This document shows positions 1-11,652 of a DNA stretch of 64,000 nucleotides, in pieces. Within the stretch, counting starts at the first letter, position 1, and each line of letters starts with the position of its first letter. Made by a program: the position numbers and the translations under genes. The DNA comes from Prochilodus magdalenae (Eukaryota > Chordata > Actinopteri > Characiformes > Prochilodontidae), in assembly GCA_024036415.1 (NCBI GenBank), contig JAMWET010000950.1:36001-100000 (forward strand), in the 5' to 3' direction. The notes below the pieces were generated by a model. It saw nothing but the letters and a program-made list of their open reading frames with translations. It searched no databases and had not been told where the DNA came from.

Positions 1-1654
1 AACCCTTTCCACACACCTCTAACTAGCACAGAGTTTTAGTGCCTTCAATGAACACAGCTGTTTCATACAGTAAACTGAGGTGGACTAAATACTGTGGTAT
101 GAACCATGAACCAGACTTCAGACTTTTTGGCTTGTAATTTAATGCATGTCCACTAGGAGGCATCCACTATGTGAAGAGACCTTATGACTGTGACAGCAGA
201 AAGTGCAGGGGATCTTGGATGACCCATCCTGTGAAGCGTGGATAATTACGTATTTGAAAAATATCAGGGCCCTCTGAGGTTTACCAGGATGAATCAGTGT
301 TTGAGATATCATATAAATCTAAGCCATAATTAAAATGGAATATGCAGCAGCAAAAACATTATTTTATTCCAGGAAATGCATTAAAGCTCCTTTGCCAGTT
401 ACAGAGACATCCATGTCAAGAATCTAGGCTCTCTCTACAGCTCGCAGGTATGAGAGATGTCCAAAAATATCTGTTCCTAGACATGTTCATCACTCTGAAC
501 TGTGCCATGAGGCGATGTGACTTTGCCAAGCAGCACATCAAATAAAAAAGCACATCAGCAAAGTTAACCGACTATGAGCATCAGCCAGTCATGAGCCCAC
601 TTTGACCCCTGAAATAGCTCTACAACAGCTGATCCTTACTGTGTGCGCATACACACTCAGAGTGTGGCATGCACACACCATCACAAATACAGACATACAC
701 TGTGTGAACAGTGCTGTCACAACGCCTCTCTGTTTGCTTGTAGAGATGAAATCAGAATCACTATCATCAACTGTCTACATTGTCCGCCAGGAGCCGGCAT
801 GCTATCAAGGGAATGTGATATAATTCAGTAATTAACTCTAAACACCGTTCAAGCAAATTATCTCACTGGCATTACTAAACCTCAGTCTGCCCCAGCGCAA
901 TGTCATTTCTCAATAACTGTATTAATATGAAAATGAATTAATGTTTATAGCCTACACAAACACTACTGGACTGTTTCCTGGGGTTACAGAGATTAATCCT
1001 AATACCAGACCACATTTTCCTGTCAGTGCAAATCTCCCTTCAGAGTGCTGTGTAGTCCAGGACTAACCGTAACCCCAGTTCTGAAAACTAACCCTATGTG
1101 TCTGAATGTTTGCAGACATCTGCTTGTCCAATGTTTCAACTGAAACCAGAGATAACAATTAGGGATGCCTGATATAGGAATTGTGATTCCGATATCCATT
1201 GCTGCATATGTACATATCTGGCAATGCATACATACATATATAAACCGTGGAAAACGGGTCTGACCTGGATTAGCATTAGAGAGAGACATTTATTTCTGCA
1301 GGGCTTTTTCATCCAGTAAAATTAATAAAGGCATCTCCAAAATAGAAACTTTATAAATCTTATTAGAAGTTCGTGTCAGAGGATTTTTTATCCTATGCCA
1401 TTTTTGAGCATTTCTATTGGCCAATTCATCATGGAATTTCACAGAGTGTAAAGGGCATGTGCTGAACTCAGCATACACAGAAAACCAAAATCTAAACATA
1501 GTTGAGTCAGGGTTGAATCTGAACATCTGTCGATGCTGAGAATTGTTTGATAACAGTATGACTTAGATATCATCAGCATTATTACTTAATATTAATATTA
1601 CTATTAATAAACAGCCCCCTTTGACTGCATTCAGCCACAACAGCGTAATGCCAT
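1..1654. other. noncoding flank, no gene seen
   Basis: AT-rich sequence with only short chance open frames and no recognisable protein motif, RNA gene or long tandem repeat. It may be upstream regulatory DNA of the sulfotransferase gene that starts further right, or decayed repeats. I see nothing in it that supports a specific call. Confidence 0.5.
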
Positions 1655-1925
1655 AGTTACAGGATAGAGATCCACCGCTCCAGAGAATGCCGCTCCACTG
1701 CTCCACAGCTCACTACTGGGGACCTTCACACCCCTCTACTGATGTTGGATGATCAGTTCTGGATCACGACCACCAATCCAACTCAGATAGTTGATGGCGC
1801 TCTATCCAGAGAACGCGGTTCTGCTGCTCGACAGACCAAAATTAGCCGTCCCCGGGGTTTGGGCATGGTGATGTGCGTGCATGTGCAACTGCTCCAGCAT
1901 CAGTACTTATGGGTAATGAAATCAA
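1655..1925 (+). repeat. dispersed repeat family C, copy 1 (rearranged)
   Basis: This stretch shares phrases such as TGATGTTGGATGATCAGTTC and CCAGAGAACGCGGTTCTGCTG with 38858-39075 on the same strand. It also shares the CCACAGC-CACTACTGGGG-CCTTCACACCCCTCTA block with 49560-49800 on the opposite strand. The order of blocks differs between copies, so this one looks rearranged or truncated. No coding capacity is visible. The layout suggests an old non-autonomous DNA element, but I cannot name the family. Confidence 0.6.
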
Positions 1926-2069
1926 ACACACTGTGTGTGGAAGTATGCCAGGAGTGGACTTAGAACTGACTGGTTAGAAGAAGCGTCTGGACACTTTGTG
2001 AATTCAGTGAGGTTTTGGGTCAGAGCTGTTCCAGGAGGTGGACGAGCGTCGCTGTGTGGCTGGTCACAG

Positions 2070-2289
2070 GTAGAGGCTTATAAGCGCTCGACAGCAGCGG
2101 GAGAAGCGTCTCTGCTCCCGCTCCAATCCCACCCATCGCTCTCAGCACAAGCCCAGCTTTACTTTACATACCACTCAGGGCTGGATACAGCACGCACCCG
2201 GGAGAAAGCACCAGCCGAGCCCACTGAAACAACTTTACTGCACAGGGAACCCAATCTGAGCGAGGAAGACTGCATCAGACCTGTTCATG
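2070..2289 (+). promoter_or_regulatory. putative promoter and noncoding first exon of the sulfotransferase gene
   Basis: The region is richer in GC and CpG than its surroundings. A TATA-like TTATAAGC lies at about 2078-2085. About 200 bases later, a good splice donor (CATG|GTAAGAG) follows position 2289. This is the expected layout of a short untranslated first exon that would splice to the acceptor at 8166/8167. No transcript evidence is available, so both the start site and the link to the downstream coding exons are inferred. It could instead belong to an unrelated noncoding transcript. Confidence 0.3.
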
Positions 2290-4780
2290 GTAAGAGTCGC
2301 GCTCGCCATCCTTCGCTCACCGACACGCTTTATCAGTGTATTGTAGCCTTGCAGCGCCGTGTGGACAGTCCGAGCCGGACTGAGGCTCTTTAAAGCCGCT
2401 AGTTTCTTCACTTCCTCAGTTTGTGCGTGTAGGATAGTTTCAGTGTGCAGATTACAGCCAGTACAAACAGCCTGAGCAGGCGAGGAGAAGCTGAGCGACT
2501 GCGAGACAGCCAGACTAAACAACGAAGAGAAAGACAGAGCAGCTGACGCCTTAAAACATGCAACACCGGTGACTTAACGCATAGTTCAGATCCAGTTTAA
2601 ATCCCGTTCCACCTTAAACGATGCAGCAGTTTCATCCCGCCGTCAACTGTGCGTGCAATCCTACAGAACGTTGCAAGTGATAAAGAAGAAATGAGTGGAT
2701 GAGAAGGAGGAATGCTGGTAGATACGATCTCTAACAGTACAGACTCCAGCGTGTTTTTGAGAGCTGGCGTTGAGCATCACAGTACTGGATGTCTATTACT
2801 TGTGAACTGGTTACCTTCCGTCCTGATGTACAAGAGCTCTACACATGACTGTTAGAGACTGAGAACATGTAAACAGTGTACTTGACATTTTTAGCTGTGG
2901 GATTACTCTCTGAAATGCACCTTACTAGAGAACTTGCCCACTCAGAGCTGTTCACAGTCGTGACAGGAACCAGGCATTGGTAATTCATCCAGAACTTAAA
3001 CAGCACTTAAGCAGCAATTGTGCATTGAATAGTTCAAGTGTGTGTTCTCTCTAAAAGATCTTCAATCAGAAAATCAACAAAAATATGAATATGAGCAGAC
3101 GAGCACAAACTTAGCACACGACTGTACGTAAGAACTAGAGTGGTCTCTAAGGTTTAAATATATTATCTGTGAACACAGCAGCCAACAAATACATATTATT
3201 TCAGACCTGCTGGTGGTGGAGAAGTGCGAGCAGGCTGTTGATAGATCATTATTTTACATTCTGCTACATTACATATAAAGACACGTGTAGGTTCACTGAT
3301 CTTGAATAATAAATACAATCGCTATATTTACATTGTTGGTGTCATAACTCCTGGCTCCCATGTCCACCACTGTACGTTTCTCTAAAAGCCATTTTACATC
3401 AAACCACTCTGAATGACTTTGTTTACATCAGTTTTGGAAAAATATGGTGGAATTCACATGGATTTCTTTATTGCATTACAACCACTAGAACTTCTAGTCT
3501 AATCTGTTTTTGTGTGTCTCTATAGCAGTAACCTGTTCAGTGCAGCAAATTGATATGTGTGTTTTAATTATGCTGATTTTTAATGTATTGATGAGGCTCA
3601 GTAAAGAAACCAATAAGTGCAAATTTCCAGCTGCTAGTAGATATTTCAAGTCGCAGCTCTGCCATGAAAATATCAGATGTAAACAGTTTGCAGAACAATG
3701 CTGACATTTTTGCTATAAATGATATTAAAAGTAGCAAGTGGTTAAAGCTATATATGTGATTGTGTTGACTGGTGGCTGTTGGTTGTTCTTAGGTTCGTAG
3801 GTGTCCTTGATTAAGATATTCCTTCATTCAGCATTCTGACCCGGCTTGTGGTGGCAGAGATGTCTTAGTAAAATTAGCCAAATGCAAAATTTATTCAGTT
3901 CCAGTGTTAATAACAATATTTAGTAGATGTTTCAATAAGCACCAATAATAATGACCTACATTGTTATTGTTGTTGTGGCATAACTCAGTTTTGAAGAGTT
4001 GCTCATATCTCATTAGAGACTGAAAGGCTATAACAATTAATGGAACTCTTCTGATTTAGCTGTGGTTTTCTGCCAGAGGTGGTGCAAGTGCAACGCACAA
4101 TACATAATCCCTGTGTGCCTACACGTTGAGATCTAACACCAAAAAAAGTCACATAAGGACTTGACGTGATAGAGTCAGTAATGCAAAGACCTAATTCCCG
4201 TAGAAGGTGTTCAGGACTCATGGAACCACTGTTGCATTTGTAACTAGCATTCTGTTTTATTCTTACTGACTGCCAGAGGCAGGATGAGAATCACAAAGTC
4301 ACAAGGAATGGCACTCACCTGAAGTGACACTGAGATAGCCCCAGGTAGCACTGCCAAGCTTGAAGGACAAACTAACTTTGTAGATCAAAGAGAATATTCA
4401 AGGTGATGCCCAGGTACCTGATTTACAGACACCTTTCAGCACTTGGTATAGAAAACTCTGGACGGGGCGACAACAGCAAATCCGGTTGCATCTGCAGGGT
4501 CAGATGCAACATCACCTCCACCACCCAGTGTGAAAGTCTTTGTTTTTGATCCTGTTCTTGTCACTGTAGCAGACAATTGTTTGGTAATCCCAGTGAATGG
4601 CAACGGTCAAGATCACAAAGTGCCTCAAAGTCTGAAACACAACAGAGAACAGCAAGAATCTTGCTCGTCTGTGAAGAAAGTCGATTCAATACACTGATTT
4701 ACATTTAGAAGGGGATAAGATAAGACCTAAGGCAAAAGGTCGAAAGGCAGACTTGATGCCACTTGAAATTCACTTGAGGC
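2290..4780 (+). other. probable first intron (5' part), no gene seen
   Basis: If the exon ending at 2289 is real, this is the left part of a roughly 5.9-kb first intron (2290-8166). The first 350 bases remain moderately GC-rich, and the rest is AT-rich unique-looking sequence. I found no coding exon, RNA gene or clear repeat here. Confidence 0.4.
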
Positions 4781-5199
4781 CCATTTATGAGAGACAAATG
4801 CTGGACCACCAAAGAAATGTAATGCCAAGGGCAAATTCCATGGCATTCCACTGCACCTTTAGTAAAGGGGCTGACTGAATTATGTTCATCCAGGGGATTT
4901 CACCTTTGCCACAAAAGTCAGTTCCTGTCCTAAAATGTCTGTCCTGCTAGATCTGCCCCGGTCAACTGCAAGTGCTATTATTGTGAAATGGCAGTGTGGA
5001 GTATCAACAACACCTCAACCATGACGCAAACTCACAGAGCCAGACTACAGAAGGGCAACAGTCCAAACTGCCTCTGAAAGCTGCATCAGCACAAGAACTG
5101 TGTGTTGGGAGCTTTATGACATGGGTTTCCATGTCCAAGCAACTTCACACAAGCCTGTGTTTAAAATGCACAGTGGCGACTCTCTGCTTGACCACCTCC

Positions 5200-5200
<1 letters not shown>
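4780..5200 (+). mobile_element. degenerate Tc1-like transposase fragment
   Basis: Conceptual translation on the + strand, in more than one frame, gives pieces resembling the DNA-binding half of fish Tc1-like transposases. One piece contains LPRSTASAIIVKW, resembling the second helix-turn-helix. A later piece reads STRTVCWELYDMGFH, like the family's VSxxTVRRELHxMGFHGR segment, and is followed by a THKP-like segment. Frames are broken by stops and shifts and no catalytic DDE part is recognisable, so this is a dead relic. The boundaries are approximate because no terminal repeats were identified. Confidence 0.55.
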
Positions 5201-6069
<869 letters not shown>

Positions 6070-6177
6070 CATCACATGTCATGTGCCTGCTTTGCTAGGT
6101 CAAGATCCTGACCCCTTGCAGGTGCACGAAGACCATCCACAAATAATACAAATAATAATACGCTTTTAATGTATATA

Positions 6178-7076
6178 AAATACACTCATCATCAAAAAAA
6201 TAGTTGCACTCAGAAGGAAACAGTCAACAGGAATTGGCAGGTTTGACATCATGAGACATGCAAATGTTTCATGCTCTGCCATGTACGTTACGTAAACAAG
6301 GATTACCAACCATTAACACTGTATCTGACTGATTATGTAAGGCTCTCCTGTTGCACATGCTTTCCATTCTGACTCGAGCTGTTGTGTGAAATCAAAGTAT
6401 GCCACAGAGAAGAGTTTGATAGGGCTCTCATCGTAGGGCTGCGGGATGGTCTTGTTAATGTATTGTGCGGCATACAGGTCATGCAGATACTACCATAGCA
6501 GGCTGTTGGTGTTGGCAGGTGGAAGATAGCGTGCATCAGTAACATGAAGGATATGGGAAACCTACACAACCACAGAGATGGGAGAACTTATGGATTTCTG
6601 ACATACATGGAGTGATGCAACACCCATGATTGTGGACATGCAGTGAGCAGTGAAGCCCAACATGAGTCATGTTACATGAGGCTATTGCGATGACTACCCT
6701 TAACACCACATCAACGTCACCAAAGACATTATAATGGTGAAGTGGTGTCGTGCCAAACTCTAATGGAGTTGCTCAGAATGGCAGTTCTTCAGTGATGAGT
6801 CCCAACAAATCCATATGTGGAGGCATCATGGTCAGTGCCAAGATGACAAGTTTGTTGTCCCGTGTTACATGTCTAGAAGGCCTGGTGTCATCAGCCTTCT
6901 ACCCCTGCCGCAAAATCTTCAGGAACTGGTGGATGGCTTATCAAGGACACCATTAGTAACCTCTACAACCACATGCTGAGACATCTGGCATTTTGTGTTA
7001 GCAAACATGGCGGTTTGATGCTATACTGCAAGACACTACTTCTGTAGGTATAGCTCAGTAATTATTGCTCATATTT
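6178..7076 (+). mobile_element. degenerate Tc1-like DNA transposon, family B copy 1
   Basis: The left end carries CACTCATCATCAAAA-type sequence followed by ATAGTTGCAC and CAGAAGGAA. The copy at 16036-16727 carries the same terminal sequence at both of its ends in inverted orientation. Inside, broken frames give LRDGLVNVLCGIQV (first helix-turn-helix region) and RAKL...NG...SVMS...CGGIMV (around the first catalytic acidic residue). The stretch 6965-7070 matches the reverse complement of 16120-16240 closely, including ACACTACTTCTGTA and GTAGCTCAGTAA-type phrases. The right terminal repeat is not clear. Many frameshifts make it inactive. It lies inside the probable first intron of the sulfotransferase gene. 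Confidence 0.75.
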
Positions 7077-7974
7077 ATCATCAGTTATTTATTATTTATT
7101 TAATTATATGTAATTAAAATATAAACATTATATATTAAACATCATTTATATGCTGTATTAAAAACATGAATATATCAGTTTTATGTTTCATGTATCGGGG
7201 CTTGTTCATTTCCATTTCAAATATATTGATTCTATGTGTAGCACAAACACATGCTATGTCACACCAAAGGCAAAAACCATGCCATATTTTTCAAGGACCA
7301 CAATTAAAGTGTATTATCATAGGTAAGTGTAAGACATCATGCATCTTTTCACATTTCTAGTTCAGACATATTTTATTTTTTATTCTCTACCCTTCTTTTA
7401 TAATTCTTCCTCAGAGGTTTCCGGATTAAGCATGTTTATTTTGCTTTCTTTAAGGATAAAATCAAACCTTGATTTAAATGTATTGCATCACAGTGTTTGA
7501 TTTTCACTGGCCACAGGCACTTCTAAAAGGTCAGGAGGTCAGGAGATATTTACAGTAAAAACAAAGGAGAAAGAATAAAAGAGAAATGGGGGAAAAGCGG
7601 TGGATGGCAGTTTTCTCTGTAATTTCCGATGACTGACAGAACTAGTTCTTGATTGTCATGGTTGATGTGTTCCTGTTTTGTCAAATGGGAGCATTTCTGA
7701 GCTTTCTGTGTGCTTGCAGATGGAGATAAAGGCATTCTTTCCCTCCTATGCACCTCCTCCTGCACCTAGTGTTCGGCAGTTAGATTGCTGAAAAAGTGGA
7801 CTAATGAGAAACCTTTGATGTCAGCTTTTAACCACCCGTGCCTGCAGTGGAAAGAAAGATGTTAAAGTGTTGTTTTTAAAGAGCAGCAGCCATCACTGCT
7901 CACCAAAGAGCCAGTATAGCTGTGCAGGCTAATCATCTTTGTTTTAAAAGGTTTATAGCAGAGAGCAAGACAGG
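7077..7974 (+). other. intronic AT-rich sequence, no gene seen
   Basis: AT-rich sequence with a purine-rich patch around 7550-7590. No coding exon, repeat copy or RNA gene was recognised. Confidence 0.4.
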
Positions 7975-8080
7975 GTGGGCTACTCTAGTCCTGGAGGGCT
8001 GGAGACCAGCACAGCTTGGTGATTTGTCTGCTGTAATACACATACTAAACCTGGTAATTAAGTGCTGAGTTAAATCAGAA
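7975..8080 (+). repeat. fragment of a 'CTGGAGGGC' type palindromic fish repeat
   Basis: The phrases CTACTCTAGTCCTGGAGGGC, CCAGCACAGCTTGGTGATTT and AATTAAGTGCTGAGTTAAAT are those of a short dispersed element common in cyprinid and otophysan genomes, normally with mirrored ends. Only the left half is evident. The right half is replaced by the hairpin beginning at 8081. The family label comes from remembered sequence likeness, without a database search. Confidence 0.5.
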
Positions 8081-8149
8081 CAGTTTCTGCAGTGCCTACC
8101 TTTAACCACTGGCCCTATACAGGGTTAGAAGTAGGCACTGCAGAAACTG
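8081..8149 (+). other. 69-nt near-perfect hairpin upstream of a splice acceptor
   Basis: CAGTTTCTGCAGTGCCTAC at 8081-8099 is exactly the reverse complement of GTAGGCACTGCAGAAACTG at 8131-8149. Pairing continues inward with mismatches (CTTTAACC against GGTTAGAAG). The hairpin ends 17 bases before the coding exon beginning at 8167. Its size and stem resemble a microRNA precursor or a 5'-tailed mirtron. It could equally be a minute MITE or the scar of the adjacent palindromic repeat. I do not recognise either arm as a known microRNA. Confidence 0.9.
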
Positions 8150-8195
8150 AGTGCTTTGTTTCTCAGACTGGAGGAGGAAGGGACGGCGGGCCAGT

Positions 8196-11100
8196 ATGGA
8201 GTGCTCGTGGAAGACAGTGCTTCTGTTGGTGTGCGCGTCTCTGGGGGTGCAGTACACTGCGATTCGTTCCCTTCAGGACTTGTTTCCGGGGCCTTGCCAG
8301 GACTCCGGCCACTGCCAGGGACGTCTGGGAAAAGGTGAGTCCCGAAATCATCCGAACGGCTAAGTCACACCTGCAGTTTATAGTGAAAAGGTGCTTGCGT
8401 TTGTGAGGTGCCACATGCCTGACATGGCTGGTTGTCCCTAAAAGTAAATCAGAGTTTTGTTTTTTTCATTGTATACATTTTGGCACACAGTTGGAGATTC
8501 ACTTGGCATAAGATTCCAATATGTCATTTTTGACTGGCTCTTGCCAGGCAAAAATATATCTGCATTAAAAAGACACCAGCAAACTGACAAACATCCTGCT
8601 GACATTATGGATATATCTTATTTACAGCTCAGCACACTTTGCCAGTTACTACACAGTTTTATAATTTTTTGGTCCTTTTCAATCCAAACCCCTCTTATTT
8701 AGTGCCAGGGCCTAAAGTCCCTCAACACAAGACAGTGCAACACTTCCTTAGTCTACTCCATTTCAACTGATTCAACTCATAGCTGATCATAAAAACCTTC
8801 CTGTCTTGAATTTGAGTGCTACAGCATGCTTGTGTGCCTGCACAAGCAGAATTTGACACTTCTGCTAAAGATCATCCCCATTCGTATTTAAAGTTTGTCT
8901 ACCAGCAGAGGGCAGCCATATCTCCAGCTAAATGAATGCACTTTTTCTGATGTGCAGCAAAAGTGTCATGCCACTTCTGCTATATACATATTATCATACA
9001 TCAAGCACCAGATTTGCATACCAGCCTTACTCCACCTATAACATAGTCTGCGGGCCATTTAAAGATGATGCCTGAAATCATCTCGAAGGATCCTCGTGAG
9101 GTTCTTCCCAGTTGATATCCCAAAGCCTGAGTTCTCTAATCCTCCACTGTTTATTTCTGAGGAATGAAATTAACAGTAGTCCACTGGAAGACACCTGATG
9201 AATACAGCAAGGGATTCCCTCTTCATCTCAGGCAGCACCGGAGAGAGAAGGATATAATATCAGTAATTTATTTCACAGTCATCTCATTATTTATCTGCAG
9301 TAATCTGCTCTCATAGAGCAGCTGTTGGCACTTTCAGCTAGCGCTTCCTCACACACCCTAATGTCCCATGCGCAATCAACTCCTCATCAGTTGTAATTAC
9401 ATGTTATCACTCTCACTCTCTGTGCTATATTTAGAGATTATTACTTTCAAATTTCAAGCCAAAAAACAGTCAGATGTCTGTCTCTCCCTGTGACGTTCAA
9501 GTATTTAATTGTTCTCCACCCGCCTGGCTTGTGATGTTTTTCTCTTGAGGAAGATTCGGTAGAATTGAATGCATTGCTGGCATTTTACAGGTGTGTTCAA
9601 TATTATATTGCAAATACAGCCTAAAATAGCACATACTTACATTATGTTGTGTGGTTAGCAAACTGCTTCTTCCTGTAGGGTAGTATTTTGAGTAGTGTGA
9701 GCATGTCTGTTGACTTTTAGATGCCTTTAGTGCTTCAGTGACAAATAGCTCATTTTAAACCTTGGTAACAAATATCAGACAGGAACTGTGGACTTTGTAG
9801 TTCTAAAGTTAAAGACTTTGTAGTTCATCTGTGTCACGAACCGGATCCACAAGCAGGGTGAGGAGTCAAGTGCAGGTTTTAATAAGTATAAGTCCAAAGA
9901 CAATCCAAGTTCAAAACCAGAAAATCCGTCCAATAGAAACAAGCAACAAAGCAGCCAAAAAAACAAGATCCAAAAACACAAACCGTAAACAAAGCAGGGG
10001 TCAAACCAGAAAACACAGCGCATACAAAGAACCGCTCAGAATTGTAGGTTAAACCAATACAAGACTTCGCACAGGACAAAGGACAACATGGAGGTTTTAA
10101 AGATACAAAATGGCCTCTGATTACAATCAGGTGGGAAACTCTGGTGAGGGTGACCTCTGTGGGCCAGGAGGGGAAACAGCAGCCTCAGATGTGACAATCT
10201 GTATCTCTGCATACTTCTTTAGCCCCATTTCACCCTGTTCTTCAATGTTAAGGATGTGGATCATTCTCTAGTCCTGATTAGTGGTCCCAGGACACTGTTG
10301 GATGTTTACTTGTTATTGGTGGACTATTCTCAGTTCAGGAGTGACGCGGAGGTGTTTAAAAGCTCCACCAGCACTTCTGTGTTCTGTTGCAGTGGAAAAA
10401 AAGAAAAGGAAAGAGAAATGTAGAATGTAGAAGAACCAAAGAATAATCGTCTGTTCTTGTTTGGATCCTCTGTGACCCAGCTAAGCTTAATTTCATTGAA
10501 TCTGACTGTCTCCTTCTGTTCCCAGAACGCAGATGGAAATTTTCATGCGACGACAACTCTGTCCCCGCAGAGCGTAGTACTGCCTCGGCTCGGAAGCATA
10601 TCCTTGTTTTTGCACAAACTCGCAGTGGCTCCTCCTTTACTGGCCAACTGTTTAACCAACACCCTGAAATCTTCTATGTGTTTGAGCCACTGTACCACGT
10701 CCAGCAGACTTTCACCAACTCTAGCAGTCGTCTCCGGAGAGTCCTGGACAGCCGGGCTCTCCTGGGTTCCTATAGGGACCTCCTCCTCAACCTCTACACC
10801 TGCGACCTCACCTTCCTGGAGAACTACATTCGGCCTGAGCCCCAGGATCACATGACGGCTTCCTTCTTCCGCCGTAGCTCCAGTCATGCTTTGTGCTCTC
10901 CGCCTGTTTGCCAGGAGGGCAGTGAGGAGATTCAGACAGGGCAACCGGATGAGACCTGGTGTCCCAAAAAGTGCCGGATTTTGAACCTCACCTTGGCCTC
11001 AATGGCTTGTCAAGCCCAAAATCATGTGGCCATAAAGACAGTGCGAATCCCTCGGGTTGGAGATCTACGCACCCTGTCAGAGGACCCACGTCTGGATTTA

Positions 11101-11652
11101 AGGATTATCCACCTGGTAAGAGATCCCAGGGCCATTTTAGCCTCACGCATGACTGCCTTTGCTGATCAATTCAGGGCCTGGAAGATCTGGAACGCCACAG
11201 ACCGGCAGCCACGTTACGTGGACTTGACACAGATAACCAGGACATGCCGAGACATGGAGTATTCTGTAGAGACTGGTCTGCAGAGACCAGCATGGCTGAG
11301 GGGACGTTATCTGCTGGTGCGCTACGAGGACCTAGCCTTAAAACCTGAAGACAAGGCCAAGGAAGTCTACAGATTCCTGGGCTTGGATATAGGCAGTAGA
11401 GTTCTCACATGGATTTCTCAAAACACTAAAGTCACTGCCTCATCCTCCACTGAGTGGAATTATAAATACTCCACCAGTAGAGACTCTAAAACTACAGCCC
11501 ACAGCTGGAGACAGCGTCTGGGATTTGACATTGTTAAAACAGTGCAGACTCTGTGTAACACTACCTTTGCCTTATTGGGCTACAAGCTGGTGCAGTCTGA
11601 GGCAGAGCTGAGGGACTTGACAAACAGCTTAGTAGAACCCAGGACATTTTAG
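8196..11652 (+). CDS. chst16: carbohydrate 6-O-sulfotransferase of the CHST1 group, probably CHST16
   Basis: Two coding exons, 8196-8334 and 10526-11652, join in phase (GGAAAAG|GTGAGT to TTCCCAG|AACGC) to encode 421 residues. Enzymes of this group move sulfate from PAPS to the 6-OH of galactose or GlcNAc in keratan-sulfate-type chains in the Golgi. Visible features are a short cytoplasmic tail and signal anchor (residues 7-23, preceded by MECSWK, close to MQCSWK of CHST1), the 5'-phosphosulfate loop TRSGSSF at 78-84, FEPLYHV from 99, and the 3'-phosphate motif LVRDPRAILASR at 243-254. VRYEDLA and the ending SLVEPRTF follow. Length matches CHST1 (411 in human). The acceptor at 8166 lies 29 bases before the chosen ATG. 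The symbol is inferred: amino-acid likeness fits CHST1 best. The split coding sequence and the tmem263/sirtuin neighbourhood favour its amniote-lost sister CHST16. The exact sugar acceptor is not predictable. Confidence 0.9.
8335..9831 (+). other. intron between the sulfotransferase coding exons, left part
   Basis: Intron 8335-10525 begins with a strong GTGAGT donor. This left part contains no coding sequence. The interval 9060-9440 is less AT-skewed and lacks repeat signatures, with TCATCTCATTATTTATCTGC and AGCTAGCGCTTCCTCACACA-type stretches. It might be a conserved regulatory element, but conservation cannot be judged from one genome. Confidence 0.4.
9827..10201 (-). mobile_element. solo-LTR-like element 1 with 5-bp target duplication
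   Basis: The element 9832-10196 (365 bp) starts TGTCAC and ends GTGACA. It is flanked by the perfect direct repeat ATCTG at 9827-9831 and 10197-10201. Read on the - strand it begins TGTCACATCTG. Near its end it has a polyadenylation-like TATTAAA followed by CCTGCACTTGACTCC, the same order as in the element at 31819-32265. TG...CA ends, a 5-bp target duplication, T-rich U3/R-like sequence and no internal genes are what a solo LTR leaves after recombination. A short non-autonomous DNA transposon is the main alternative. No protein-coding retroelement part is present. Confidence 0.7.
10203..10386 (+). repeat. fragment of palindromic MITE family A (copy 1)
   Basis: TTTCACCCTGTTCTTCAATG, GGATCATTCTCTAGTCC, GGTGGACTATTCTCAGT and GAGGTGTTTAAAAGCTCCA are signature phrases of a dispersed fish element also present at 14525-14957 and 51495-51880. 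The fragment lies 140 bases before the second coding exon acceptor of the sulfotransferase gene and directly after the solo-LTR-like element. Confidence 0.7.

Noticed and set aside
1935..2393. A 152-codon open frame over the presumed promoter and first exon
   Set aside because: The region is GC-rich, which lengthens chance frames. The translation has no domain, and the frame runs through the likely splice donor at 2289.
10543..10944. A 133-codon open frame antisense to the sulfotransferase exon
   Set aside because: It is the reverse strand of conserved coding sequence with no independent motif. GC-rich coding exons often leave antisense frames open.
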